Source: a virus. Taken from it: a DNA stretch of 40,030 nucleotides. The stretch covers positions 1 through 40,030 of IMG/VR virus record IMGVR_UViG_3300007734_000681. One strand, written 5' to 3'. Numbering within the stretch: the stretch's first letter is position 1; each line of letters begins with the position of its first letter. Below, one piece after another: positions 18,048 to 26,616 of the stretch. Both the position numbers and the translations under genes were made by a program. The notes beneath the pieces are model-generated. The model was not told the DNA's origin, made no database searches, and saw only the letters and a list, made by a program, of their open reading frames with translations.

Positions 18048-20060
18048 ATGAAAAAAATATTGTTTATAGCTCCCCATCTTTCCACAGGCGGATTACCTCA
18101 GTTTCTATTAAAGAAGATACAATCACTAATAAATGATTATGAAGTATATTGTGTAGAGTATGATGATATCACAGGAGGAGTTTTAGTTGTACAAAGAAAA
18201 CAACTTCAAAAAATCTGTGGTAAAAGATTTTATACATTATCATCAAATAAGTTTGAGTTATTCAAACTGATCGATGACATAAAGCCTGACATTATTCATC
18301 TTGAAGAAATGCCTGAGTATTTTATGGATGTTAATTTAGCAACTAAACTCTATAATAAAGACAGAGAATATCTAATTGTAGAGACATCCCACGATAGTAG
18401 TTTTGATCCTAAAAGAAAAAGAGTTTTTCCAGACCAATTTACATTTGTCAGTAATTATCAAAAACAAAATCTGGAATCTCTTAATGTAAGTACGGATGTT
18501 ATTGAGTATCCAATTGCAGTTAAATGTAGAAAAAATAGAACTGAAGGACTAAGGTTTTTGGGGTTGGATGAAAACAAAAAACACGTATTGCACGTTGGAT
18601 TGTTTACACCACGTAAAAATCAAAAAGAATTTATAGAATATGCTCGGGCAATGGAAAAAGAAAATGTTCAATTTCATTGTTTGGGTAATATGGCTGATAA
18701 CTTTAAAACCTATTGGCAACCATTATTAGAAAATTTGCCAAAAAATGTAAAAGTTTGGGGTGAAAGAAAAGATGTAGAAAACTTCTATAGTTGTATGGAT
18801 CTGTTTCTGTTCACCAGTAGAGGACACGCTACCGATAAAGAAACAGCTCCAATCGTAATTAAAGAAGCTATATCTTATAATATACCATCTTTATTATATA
18901 ACTTACCTGTTTATCTTAACCGATATAAGGTATTTGAAACTATTAAGTATTTGGACGAAACCAATTTTAATCGAAATGTAAAACTTATAAAAAATCAATT
19001 AGGAATGATCTCTGATTTGGAGGTTGTGAATTTGGTTTCAAATAAAACCGCAAGTAAAGATACAGTGGTTGTTATATCAACACATCCAAATTTTAAAGCT
19101 ATAGAAGATACAACATTAGAATCAATTAACCAAGCTAAAAAAGCTGGTTATAAAGTTTTATTGACATCACACTATCCAGCTAGTGTAATCTTACAACAAG
19201 CAGCTGACCACTATGTTTATGACTCAAATAATCCTATTTTAAAACACAACTTTTATAATAGATGGACGTATGATTCAAATAATACCAAGATTAATTTGTA
19301 TTTCCCACCATCTGATTGTGACAATTATCACGGCCTTGCTGTATTAATAAATTATTATAATGGTATATCTTTAGCAAATAAAATTGGATATAAAAATGCA
19401 ATTTGTTTCAATTATGATATGATTATTTCAGATTCGGATTTTTCAAAGTTATATGACGTTGATGAAATACTTTCAAATAAGAAAGCATTTTTCTTTTATG
19501 ATAAGGCGATTGAGGGAGATACATTTAAAACAGTATTTCACGGAATTAATACTCAATTCTTTTTGGAAAATTTTGAATATTATACACCCGAAACGTATAT
19601 GAATTTTGTCACCTCAAAGAACATTTCAAACGGGTTAGAACAATTTTATTATAATAGACTAATCTCTCATAAAAATATTTTACATATAGATTATGCAAAT
19701 AATGAAGAAACATATTTGAGTAATAGTAAGAATAATTTATTTTCAATGGTGGAATATCTATCTGTATTGAGAATGAAAAATGTAAATAAGTTTGGTGTTT
19801 TAACTTATATCAATAATAAGATAGATGGTAGAATAAATGAAATTATAATTAAAAAGAACGGAGAGATTATTAACAAATACTCTTACGATGTAGTAGATAA
19901 AGTTTGCTTTTATTTGGCGAATGATTTTGAAAATGATAATTTTTATGAAATCGAAAACAATTTGTACGATCAAAATAAAATTTTATTAAAGAGTTATAAA
20001 AAGTCGTTTAGACGATTAGAAGACATAGATATTAACGGTTCTATTGAAGTTACACAATGA
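18048..20060 (+). CDS. Two-domain glycosyltransferase (GT-B GT4-like N-terminus plus second domain)
   Basis: A 670-aa protein. Residues 1-~325 are a GT-B fold retaining glycosyltransferase. They begin ILFIAPHLSTGGLPQFL (acceptor-side Gly loop), with VLHVGLFTPRKNQKEF at the start of the donor domain and an E-x7-E motif (E265...E273, ETAPIVIKE) that contacts the nucleotide-sugar. Residues ~340-560 form a second alpha/beta domain (VVVISTHPNF, LLTSHYPAS, and a D-rich NYDMIISDSDF resembling a GT-A metal-binding region), then a beta-rich tail of ~80 residues. Its ATGA overlap with the next gene indicates coupling. The N-terminal call is firm and the GT-A reading of the second domain is tentative. 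Donor and acceptor are unknown. Confidence 0.8.
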   Translation: MKKILFIAPHLSTGGLPQFLLKKIQSLINDYEVYCVEYDDITGGVLVVQRKQLQKICGKRFYTLSSNKFELFKLIDDIKPDIIHLEEMPEYFMDVNLATKLYNKDREYLIVETSHDSSFDPKRKRVFPDQFTFVSNYQKQNLESLNVSTDVIEYPIAVKCRKNRTEGLRFLGLDENKKHVLHVGLFTPRKNQKEFIEYARAMEKENVQFHCLGNMADNFKTYWQPLLENLPKNVKVWGERKDVENFYSCMDLFLFTSRGHATDKETAPIVIKEAISYNIPSLLYNLPVYLNRYKVFETIKYLDETNFNRNVKLIKNQLGMISDLEVVNLVSNKTASKDTVVVISTHPNFKAIEDTTLESINQAKKAGYKVLLTSHYPASVILQQAADHYVYDSNNPILKHNFYNRWTYDSNNTKINLYFPPSDCDNYHGLAVLINYYNGISLANKIGYKNAICFNYDMIISDSDFSKLYDVDEILSNKKAFFFYDKAIEGDTFKTVFHGINTQFFLENFEYYTPETYMNFVTSKNISNGLEQFYYNRLISHKNILHIDYANNEETYLSNSKNNLFSMVEYLSVLRMKNVNKFGVLTYINNKIDGRINEIIIKKNGEIINKYSYDVVDKVCFYLANDFENDNFYEIENNLYDQNKILLKSYKKSFRRLEDIDINGSIEVTQ

Positions 20061-22201
20061 AAATTATACAAGTTAATCTGGGGTTATTGCCTATTCCACC
20101 TAATGGATGGGGAGCAATTGAAAAAATTATTTGGGATTATTATCAATTATTAAATAATAAGGGATTGGAATGTCAGATAAAATATCTTAATGAAATTCAA
20201 TATGCAGATGACGTAATTGTACACGTTCACGTAGCAAATCTTGCCAACGAGTGTCATAAACGTGGTATACCATATATATTCAGTTTACACGATCATCACG
20301 CTTACTTGTATGGTAAAAACTCCGTTGTTTATAAAGAGAATCTAGAAGCAATTGAGAACAGTGTAATATCAACTTGTCCGGCTAAATATTTAGTTGATTA
20401 TTTTGGTAGTAAGAAACTGCGTTATTTTTCGCATGCGGTTAATACAACTGTATTCAAATGTAGAAATAATAAAAATCCAGTAAATAAATTGTTATGTGTT
20501 GCAAATAATGGATATGCCAATGACAAGTCCTATGATAGAAAAGGATTTACATATGCAATCAAAGCTGCTAAAGAATTAGGGTATCCAATCACAATCGCTG
20601 GTCCGTCGAATAATAAAAAATTCTTTGATACGTTGGATGCTGAATTAAATCAGTATGATAAACTCACTAAACTATTTGATTTAAATGAAGAACAATTAAT
20701 CGATTTATACAATGACCACTCTATATTTTTACATCCATCCGAATTGGAAGCTGGTCATCCCAATTTAACTTTGTTAGAAGCAATGAGTTGTGGTTTACCT
20801 ATAGTAGGTACATTTGAAGAAAAATCATATGATGGTATGATTGTTGTCGAACGTAATGTAGAACAAATAAAATCTGCTATACAAAATATAGTCAGTGACT
20901 ATGACACATATAAAAATAAAGCACTTCAAACTGCTAATGTAAATTCTTATTTTAATCGTGTAGATCAACTAATCGATTTATACGATCAGTATACCGAAAG
21001 ATTATTTGCTATCCGACATATTAATGTTTATGAAAATATAAAAAAGAATAACAAGAGTATTAAAACAAATGCTGTATTTAAGTATTCTTTTAACGATAAT
21101 GCAAAAATAGAAGTCGATAATCCAATTGATACAGAACAAAGTTTTCACGTTACATTCTATAATAGCGATGATAACAGTATTAAATACGAAACAGATTTAA
21201 AACACAATTGGTGGGGAAGTTGCAATTTTACATATTATATTCCTTACGAAGTTCATATTAAAGATAATAAGACAAATGAATTGGTAGAAACTTATAAATT
21301 CAATTTGAAGAATAAGAAGGTATTAGTTGAATATGAAAGTTTTTCTTTGGGAGATCAATTGGCTTGGATGCCTATCATCGAACAGTTTAGAAAAAAACAC
21401 GAATGTGATCTTTATGTAAAGTTGCCTTTAAAAAATATTTTTGAAAGCAAGTATCCAGAAATTAAGTTTGTTAACAACAACAAATATGTATCTGATGTTT
21501 TTGCTACTTACAAGTTGGGATTTTACGTCGATGAAAATGGAACAAATAATGATAGATGTAAATCCGATCCTAGAAAACAACCATTGCAAAAAATAGCAAG
21601 CGATTATTTGGGGTTGCCATACGAACCAGAGTTGCCTCTAATTGACTTTAAAGTAAAAGAACGACCACTAAAGAAACGATATGTTACTATTGCAACACAA
21701 AGTACATGTCAAGCAAAGTATTGGAACAATAAAGGTGGGTGGGAAAAAGTAGTAGAATATCTCAAGTCAAAAAACTTTGAAGTAATTTGTATTGATAAAC
21801 ATAAAGTATTTGGTAATGGAAAAGATTGTGTCAACAATATGCCATCAAATGCTTTGGATTATACAGGAGATAAACCACTGGAAGATCGTATGAATCAAAT
21901 ATACCACAGCGAATTCTTTATTGGATTGCCATCTGGTTTATCTTGGTTAGCTTGGGCAGTTAAAAAGCCAGTGGTATTAATCAGTGGGTTTTCTTATCCA
22001 TACACCGAATTTGAGACCCCATATAGAGTACAAAATCATTCAGTATGCACAGGATGTTGGAATGATTCGTTATTTGACAAAGGAGATTGGAAGTGGTGTC
22101 CAAAATCAGATAAAAGAGAAGAATTTGAATGTACCAAACAAATAACTCCAAAAATGGTTATTGACGTTATTGATCAATTATTAATAGAACAAAATATTTA
22201 A
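20057..22201 (+). CDS. GT4 glycosyltransferase fused to Aah/TibC-like O-heptosyltransferase domain
   Basis: A 714-aa protein. Residues 1-~320 are a GT4-type GT-B enzyme (PPNGWGAIEKI at the start, HPSELEAGHPN and LLEAMSCGLP near 227-246). A ~90-residue beta-rich segment follows. From ~425 the sequence strongly resembles the bacterial autotransporter heptosyltransferase family (Aah/TibC): SLGDQLAWMPIIEQFRKKH, KYWNNKGGWEKVVEY, FFIGLPSGLSWLAWAVKKP. It ends with four cysteines, C664-x2-C667-x13-C681-x10-C692, like the iron finger of TibC. Those enzymes add heptose to Ser/Thr of surface proteins. The gene sits between Ser/Thr-rich fibre genes and the tail sheath, so protein O-glycosylation of virion parts is plausible. 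That target is inference. The start overlaps the previous stop (ATGA). Confidence 0.83.
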   Translation: MKIIQVNLGLLPIPPNGWGAIEKIIWDYYQLLNNKGLECQIKYLNEIQYADDVIVHVHVANLANECHKRGIPYIFSLHDHHAYLYGKNSVVYKENLEAIENSVISTCPAKYLVDYFGSKKLRYFSHAVNTTVFKCRNNKNPVNKLLCVANNGYANDKSYDRKGFTYAIKAAKELGYPITIAGPSNNKKFFDTLDAELNQYDKLTKLFDLNEEQLIDLYNDHSIFLHPSELEAGHPNLTLLEAMSCGLPIVGTFEEKSYDGMIVVERNVEQIKSAIQNIVSDYDTYKNKALQTANVNSYFNRVDQLIDLYDQYTERLFAIRHINVYENIKKNNKSIKTNAVFKYSFNDNAKIEVDNPIDTEQSFHVTFYNSDDNSIKYETDLKHNWWGSCNFTYYIPYEVHIKDNKTNELVETYKFNLKNKKVLVEYESFSLGDQLAWMPIIEQFRKKHECDLYVKLPLKNIFESKYPEIKFVNNNKYVSDVFATYKLGFYVDENGTNNDRCKSDPRKQPLQKIASDYLGLPYEPELPLIDFKVKERPLKKRYVTIATQSTCQAKYWNNKGGWEKVVEYLKSKNFEVICIDKHKVFGNGKDCVNNMPSNALDYTGDKPLEDRMNQIYHSEFFIGLPSGLSWLAWAVKKPVVLISGFSYPYTEFETPYRVQNHSVCTGCWNDSLFDKGDWKWCPKSDKREEFECTKQITPKMVIDVIDQLLIEQNI

Positions 22202-22236
22202 AGATATAATAAATAGTTGGTTCTTGGATTTTTTCA

Positions 22237-22261
22237 GTTATATTTATAATTTAAATATAAC
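22237..22261 (+). promoter_or_regulatory. 10-bp inverted repeat with promoter-like word upstream of tail sheath
   Basis: GTTATATTTA (22237-22246) and TAAATATAAC (22252-22261) are perfect inverted repeats around a five-base loop. The left arm contains the recurrent word TTATATTTATAA (22238-22249). It lies in the 80-base gap before the sheath gene, the largest gap in this part, and could be a promoter, an operator or a transcript hairpin. Confidence 0.5.
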
Positions 22262-22264
22262 TTT

Positions 22265-22271
22265 GAAAGGA
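22265..22271 (+). promoter_or_regulatory. Ribosome-binding site GAAAGGA of tail sheath gene
   Basis: One of the few Shine-Dalgarno-like sequences in the window, ten bases before the ATG at 22282. It fits a highly translated structural gene and supports that start codon. Confidence 0.55.
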
Positions 22272-22281
22272 TATTAATATT

Positions 22282-25200
22282 ATGCCAATACAAGAAGGCG
22301 GTAGATTCGCCCCAACACAAAATATAGTAAGCCCAGGTGTATTCACACGTGAAAATGACCTCTCCGGTCTGGCTCAAGGAGTAGCAAACATTGGAGGAGC
22401 AATTATAGCTCCATTCGCTGATGGACCAGCGTTTTTTCCAAATACAATAACTGACGTAGCTGACTTGGAAACAAGATTCGGTGTCGCTGATGGTGTGTAT
22501 TATGGACCATACACAGCCAAAGAATATCTACTACAACAAGGTATCGTTACCGTTGTTCGTGTAGGTGGTCTTACCGGTTACTGGCAAAAGAGCCCATTGA
22601 TCGTTTATGCTCAACCAGGCGTATGGAATCGTAACGGCGATGTCGGCGCTATTACAAACGACTCATTTATGTATTTGGATGATACTAATTATACATCCAA
22701 TATTAAGTACACTCAAATAAGTTTGCCTCTTAACATCACAGGCTCATCAGCCGTAATAGGTAATATTGGATCCACTAAGTTTTTATCAGGATCTACGTTA
22801 ACTAAAGCAACTTATTCAGAAATAAATACATTTTTATCAAGTTTGTCCGGATTCTCGGGTATAGCCAGTCTATCTCAATCACTACAAGCTTCAGCTAGTT
22901 TAGGAAAATTGTTTAAAGTTACCCCAAGCTATTTGGGCACTCAATTCAAAAACGCAGTTTTAGCTAAAGGATACACATACGGTGGATTGCCTGGCGCCGG
23001 TGCCGGGTTTGTACTAGCTGGATTTGATTTTGAAAAATCACGTATCAGTGGAAGTGTTACTGTAACAGGTGGAACGGGTGGAGCTAATAAACACAAATTG
23101 TTGTTTGATAGTGCTGTGTTTACTTCTATCGGTGGTTCTGGCAATGACGGTCCTACATATCCGACAGATAAACCATACGCTTATTTAACATCTTCGTTCA
23201 CAAATAACACATACGGATTTGTTTTTGCTAAATTCACTTCGAATCAATCAAGAACATTTACAACTGCAAGTTTCTTATCTGCTTCTGCTCAATATGAATC
23301 ACGTTATGACATTTCTCAAATTCAATTAAGTGGATCTATAAATGTAACATTTGGATCTGCAGCTGCTACAAGTTTAATAAACGCTGCATCTACAGATGGC
23401 ACAGGAACATTAAGTGGTAGTATTTTATACGCTGGTCAAACAATTGCAATTGGTGGACTCGGTGGAGCTAATAGTTTAATCACACTTGTAAGAAAAGGTG
23501 TTGGTTATACATTAGCTACACCGGCCTTCAGTGGTTATTACTACTTAACTTCAAGTGTACAAGGACAAAACGTTTCAGCTGAAACAGCAATTTCAACAGC
23601 TTTTGCTGAAAGTACTACTACAGTTGCATTCTTATCGTCTTCTTACATCAAGAATTCAACTATAAATCAAAATACAAGTCTATTTAATGTTTCTTCTGGC
23701 AATCCAATACTTGTTAGTGGAAGTATAGCTTCTATCCGTGGGGAAGGAACATGTGTGGCTGGATTGGAACTTATAGGTGTAATTAGTGGTGCATTTGGAA
23801 AATACTCAGGAACATTCAGTCCAAATGGTACGAATAGCAATGACTTATGCAATCCAAATACATCAGGTCGTCAAAATATGATATTGGCAGTATTAGCAAA
23901 TACCCAAAATGCTTCATCACAATTCACCAGTGATTATCAAGTATTTGGTTTCAATACCTCAACATTAAGCCAACTAACAAGTAGCACATTCCCATACAAG
24001 GGTGTAATTAATCCTAATGAAAATGTTTACAACTTGGCATTAAAATATAGTTATACAAATCCAGCTGGTGGCACTAGTGCCGGTACATATGGTTACTACG
24101 ACTTCAGTTTGAATGAAAATGATAATAACTATATCAAAGAAGTATTCGGTGTAGATCCAACCGTTGGTAATCCTAACAAACAAGTTGCTGGTCAAAAAGT
24201 TGAAGCTGCTTATAACTACGTTCTATTCGAAGATAGCATCAAGAAGTTCGTAGCTGAAAAGACAAGTGCTTATGGATGGAGACTACAAGTAGGTACAAGT
24301 AATCTATCAGGAAGTTCTATTGTCGGTGAACCTCTAAAGTTCGTTGATCAATATAGTACTGATTTGAATAACGGCGATAGTCAATTCAGCATCACAAATG
24401 CTTCTACCCCTTGGATCTACAGTCAAAAGATTGCTCCATTCAAAGGTAGTGCTGATGTAGCCGCTCAACCAACTAAGTTCAAGTTGTTCAAAGTTCACAC
24501 CTTGAGCGATGGTACACTAAGTAACACTAAGTTTAAGATTGAAATTAGCAACGTTAAGTTGGCTGGTACTGTTCCAGGCAGTGACTGGGGTAGTTTCACA
24601 CTAGCAGTACGTGCTTATAGTGATACTGATAAGAAGCCAAAGTATTTGGAAATCTACCAAAACTTGAATTTGGATCCAGAGTCTGCAAATTATGTTGCTC
24701 GTAGAATTGGTAACAGATATGCATATATCACTTACGCTGGTAAATTGATTCAATTTGGTGATTTCACCACATTGAGCAAATATATCAGAATTGAAGCCAG
24801 TGACGTTTCTTACCCAGTAAGTTGCGTACCATACGGATTCGAATCATATAGTACCCCAATTGATAGTACTGCAAGTAACTATGTACCTGCTATACAATAC
24901 AGTAAGGCAAGTATCTATGGTCTAGGTCCTGGTAAGTATCCATCTGGTACAGTATTTGGAAGTGTTCCAGGCACTGACAGTGAAATTCAAGCTCTATACC
25001 CAACATCTTCATTTGGTGTAGGTGTAGACAATAACACCAAACAATACTTCAAACCACTACCATACTACGGTGCATCTGATAGCAATGGTGTCAATATCGA
25101 CTTCGATTTAGAAGATAAAGTATGGGGTACAACAAATAGCAAATTCTATGCTCAAGGTACATACGTGAGTACTGGATCACTACTATCTCCAAAATTGAGT

Positions 25201-26250
25201 GGTAGTATTCCAAGTGTTTACGATGCTGTAAATGAATCTACATATGTCAAACTACGTAAGTTCGTACTTGGATTCCAAGGTGGATTTGAAGGTCAATGGC
25301 CAGCAATTCCAATCAATGTAGGTAGTAATATTACAGCTGGTAATACACAAGGTCTAGATTGTACAAATATCAATAGCCCAGGTAGTATCGCTTATAAGCA
25401 AGCAATTGCTGCAATCGGTAATCCTGATGAATTTGATATCAACTTGATCGTAACTCCAGGTATCTTCCGTGAACAACACAGTTATGTTACCGAATTGGTA
25501 ATTGATATGTGTGAAACTCGTCAAGATTGTTTCTACATTATGGATAACGTAGTGTTCCCAGCAAGCAATCAAACCGTGGGATTGATTGATGCAGCAATTA
25601 ATACTGTTGCTACAATTGACAGTAACTATGTGGGTACTTATTATCCTTGGGTTAAGATCCTAGATACTAATACCAACAAGATTATCAGTGTTCCTCCTTC
25701 AGTGGTATTGCCAGCAGTTTACGCTGCTAACGATAACTCCGCTGCTGAATGGTACGCTCCAGCCGGTCTAAACCGCGGTGGTATTCCAACCGCTGTACAA
25801 GTACTTGATCGTGTAACTCACAGTGAACGTGATACCTTGTATGAAGGTCGTGTAAATCCAATCGCAGCATTCCCTGGTCAAGGTATTTGTGTATGGGGTC
25901 AAAAGACTCTACAAATCGCCCCAAGCGCTTTGGATCGTATCAATGTACGTCGTTTGTTGATCAACTTGAAGAAGTTTATCGCAAGTTCAAGCAACTACTT
26001 GGTATTCGAACAAAACGTTGCTTCTACAAGAAATCGTTTCTTGAGTATTGTAACTCCATATTTGGAATCAGTACAACAACGTAACGGTATCTACGCATTC
26101 CAAGTCAAGATGGATGCTGAAAACAATACTCCTGACTTGATTGACCGTAACATCCTCTACGGACAAATCTATATCCAACCAACTAGAACTGCTGAATTCA
26201 TTATCCTTGACTTCAACATTCTACCAACTGGAGCAAGTTTCAACGTATAA
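22282..26250 (+). CDS. Contractile tail sheath protein (gp18-like), enlarged by an internal insertion
   Basis: 1322 aa, about twice T4 gp18 (659 aa). The N-terminus VSPGVFTREND, then AIIAPFADGPAFFP and LLQQGIVTVVRVGG, is the classic sheath start. The last ~700 residues carry the conserved core and C-terminus (YVLFEDSIKKFVAEKT, RINVRRLLINLKKFI, VFEQNVASTRNRFL, GQIYIQPTRTAEFI). Sheath subunits stack around the tail tube and contract to drive DNA injection. Residues ~130-600 are Ser/Thr/Gly-rich beta sequence (SGSI-type repeats) not needed for a sheath and probably exposed on its surface. Codon use in this insert is AT-richer and fibre-like, whereas the C-terminal half uses AAG/AAC/TTC/ACC codons like the capsid gene. 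A terminator follows directly. No tail-tube gene is adjacent, unlike T4. Confidence 0.92.
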   Translation: MPIQEGGRFAPTQNIVSPGVFTRENDLSGLAQGVANIGGAIIAPFADGPAFFPNTITDVADLETRFGVADGVYYGPYTAKEYLLQQGIVTVVRVGGLTGYWQKSPLIVYAQPGVWNRNGDVGAITNDSFMYLDDTNYTSNIKYTQISLPLNITGSSAVIGNIGSTKFLSGSTLTKATYSEINTFLSSLSGFSGIASLSQSLQASASLGKLFKVTPSYLGTQFKNAVLAKGYTYGGLPGAGAGFVLAGFDFEKSRISGSVTVTGGTGGANKHKLLFDSAVFTSIGGSGNDGPTYPTDKPYAYLTSSFTNNTYGFVFAKFTSNQSRTFTTASFLSASAQYESRYDISQIQLSGSINVTFGSAAATSLINAASTDGTGTLSGSILYAGQTIAIGGLGGANSLITLVRKGVGYTLATPAFSGYYYLTSSVQGQNVSAETAISTAFAESTTTVAFLSSSYIKNSTINQNTSLFNVSSGNPILVSGSIASIRGEGTCVAGLELIGVISGAFGKYSGTFSPNGTNSNDLCNPNTSGRQNMILAVLANTQNASSQFTSDYQVFGFNTSTLSQLTSSTFPYKGVINPNENVYNLALKYSYTNPAGGTSAGTYGYYDFSLNENDNNYIKEVFGVDPTVGNPNKQVAGQKVEAAYNYVLFEDSIKKFVAEKTSAYGWRLQVGTSNLSGSSIVGEPLKFVDQYSTDLNNGDSQFSITNASTPWIYSQKIAPFKGSADVAAQPTKFKLFKVHTLSDGTLSNTKFKIEISNVKLAGTVPGSDWGSFTLAVRAYSDTDKKPKYLEIYQNLNLDPESANYVARRIGNRYAYITYAGKLIQFGDFTTLSKYIRIEASDVSYPVSCVPYGFESYSTPIDSTASNYVPAIQYSKASIYGLGPGKYPSGTVFGSVPGTDSEIQALYPTSSFGVGVDNNTKQYFKPLPYYGASDSNGVNIDFDLEDKVWGTTNSKFYAQGTYVSTGSLLSPKLSGSIPSVYDAVNESTYVKLRKFVLGFQGGFEGQWPAIPINVGSNITAGNTQGLDCTNINSPGSIAYKQAIAAIGNPDEFDINLIVTPGIFREQHSYVTELVIDMCETRQDCFYIMDNVVFPASNQTVGLIDAAINTVATIDSNYVGTYYPWVKILDTNTNKIISVPPSVVLPAVYAANDNSAAEWYAPAGLNRGGIPTAVQVLDRVTHSERDTLYEGRVNPIAAFPGQGICVWGQKTLQIAPSALDRINVRRLLINLKKFIASSSNYLVFEQNVASTRNRFLSIVTPYLESVQQRNGIYAFQVKMDAENNTPDLIDRNILYGQIYIQPTRTAEFIILDFNILPTGASFNV

Positions 26251-26271
26251 GTTGAGTTAAACGCAATAACG

Positions 26272-26305
26272 AACCCCGCTTAGAAATAAGCGGGGTTTTT
26301 TATTT
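26272..26305 (+). terminator. Rho-independent terminator after tail sheath gene
   Basis: An 11-bp perfect stem AACCCCGCTTA / TAAGCGGGGTT (26272-26282 with 26287-26297) is closed by a GAAA tetraloop and followed by a T-rich tail. It is the only strong GC-rich hairpin noticed in an AT-rich window. It ends the sheath transcript about 22 bases after the stop. Confidence 0.93.
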
Positions 26306-26310
26306 GTCTG

Positions 26311-26322
26311 GTATATTTATAT
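26311..26322 (+). promoter_or_regulatory. Candidate promoter word GTATATTTATAT after the terminator
   Basis: A near copy of the recurrent TTATATTTATWA word lies between the terminator and the ATG at 26326. Transcription must restart here for the four downstream genes unless the terminator leaks. The word ends only three bases from the ATG, so any leader would be very short. Confidence 0.35.
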
Positions 26323-26325
26323 ATT

Positions 26326-26616
26326 ATGATACGTTTGACTCAAATTATTGAAGATTTAACCAAACCACAGGTTAAAGAAGCAGTTGACCCATCTTTATTA
26401 AAATTAATCGATGAAGTTATTAACGATACCAATGTATTAGTTGTTAATAATTTAAAAATGGTAAAGGATATTTTGTCAAAAGAACCTATTGACAAAGCTA
26501 GATTAGATGTGGCTCTAAGCAACTATAAACGTTATTTTAATAGAGACAACGGTGGCACACCTGAAGTAATTCGTGGTATGACAATGCAAAATAAACTAGA
26601 CGAATTATCAAAATGA
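26326..26616 (+). CDS. Small helical protein with capsid-targeting-like N-terminus
   Basis: This 96-aa protein was not recognised. It starts M-I-R-L-T-Q-I-I-E-D, a variant of the N-terminal motif shared with the next three genes, and I-I-E fits the (L/I)-x-E site used by T4-type prohead protease. The remainder looks all-helical (LLKLIDEVIND, KARLDVALSNYKRYF). It is the first gene after the sheath terminator, and its stop overlaps the next ATG (ATGA). It may be a small internal head protein. Packaging is inference from the N-terminus and from the neighbours, and the motif match is weaker here than in the next genes. Confidence 0.6.
   Translation: MIRLTQIIEDLTKPQVKEAVDPSLLKLIDEVINDTNVLVVNNLKMVKDILSKEPIDKARLDVALSNYKRYFNRDNGGTPEVIRGMTMQNKLDELSK

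Noticed and set aside
22202-22236. Possible terminator in the gap before the sheath gene (T-run at 22229-22234)
   Set aside because: The T-run is not preceded by a convincing hairpin. The only good inverted repeat lies downstream of it and is AT-only.
25887-26084. Plus-strand 65-codon frame inside the sheath gene
   Set aside because: It lies in an alternate frame within the conserved sheath C-terminus.
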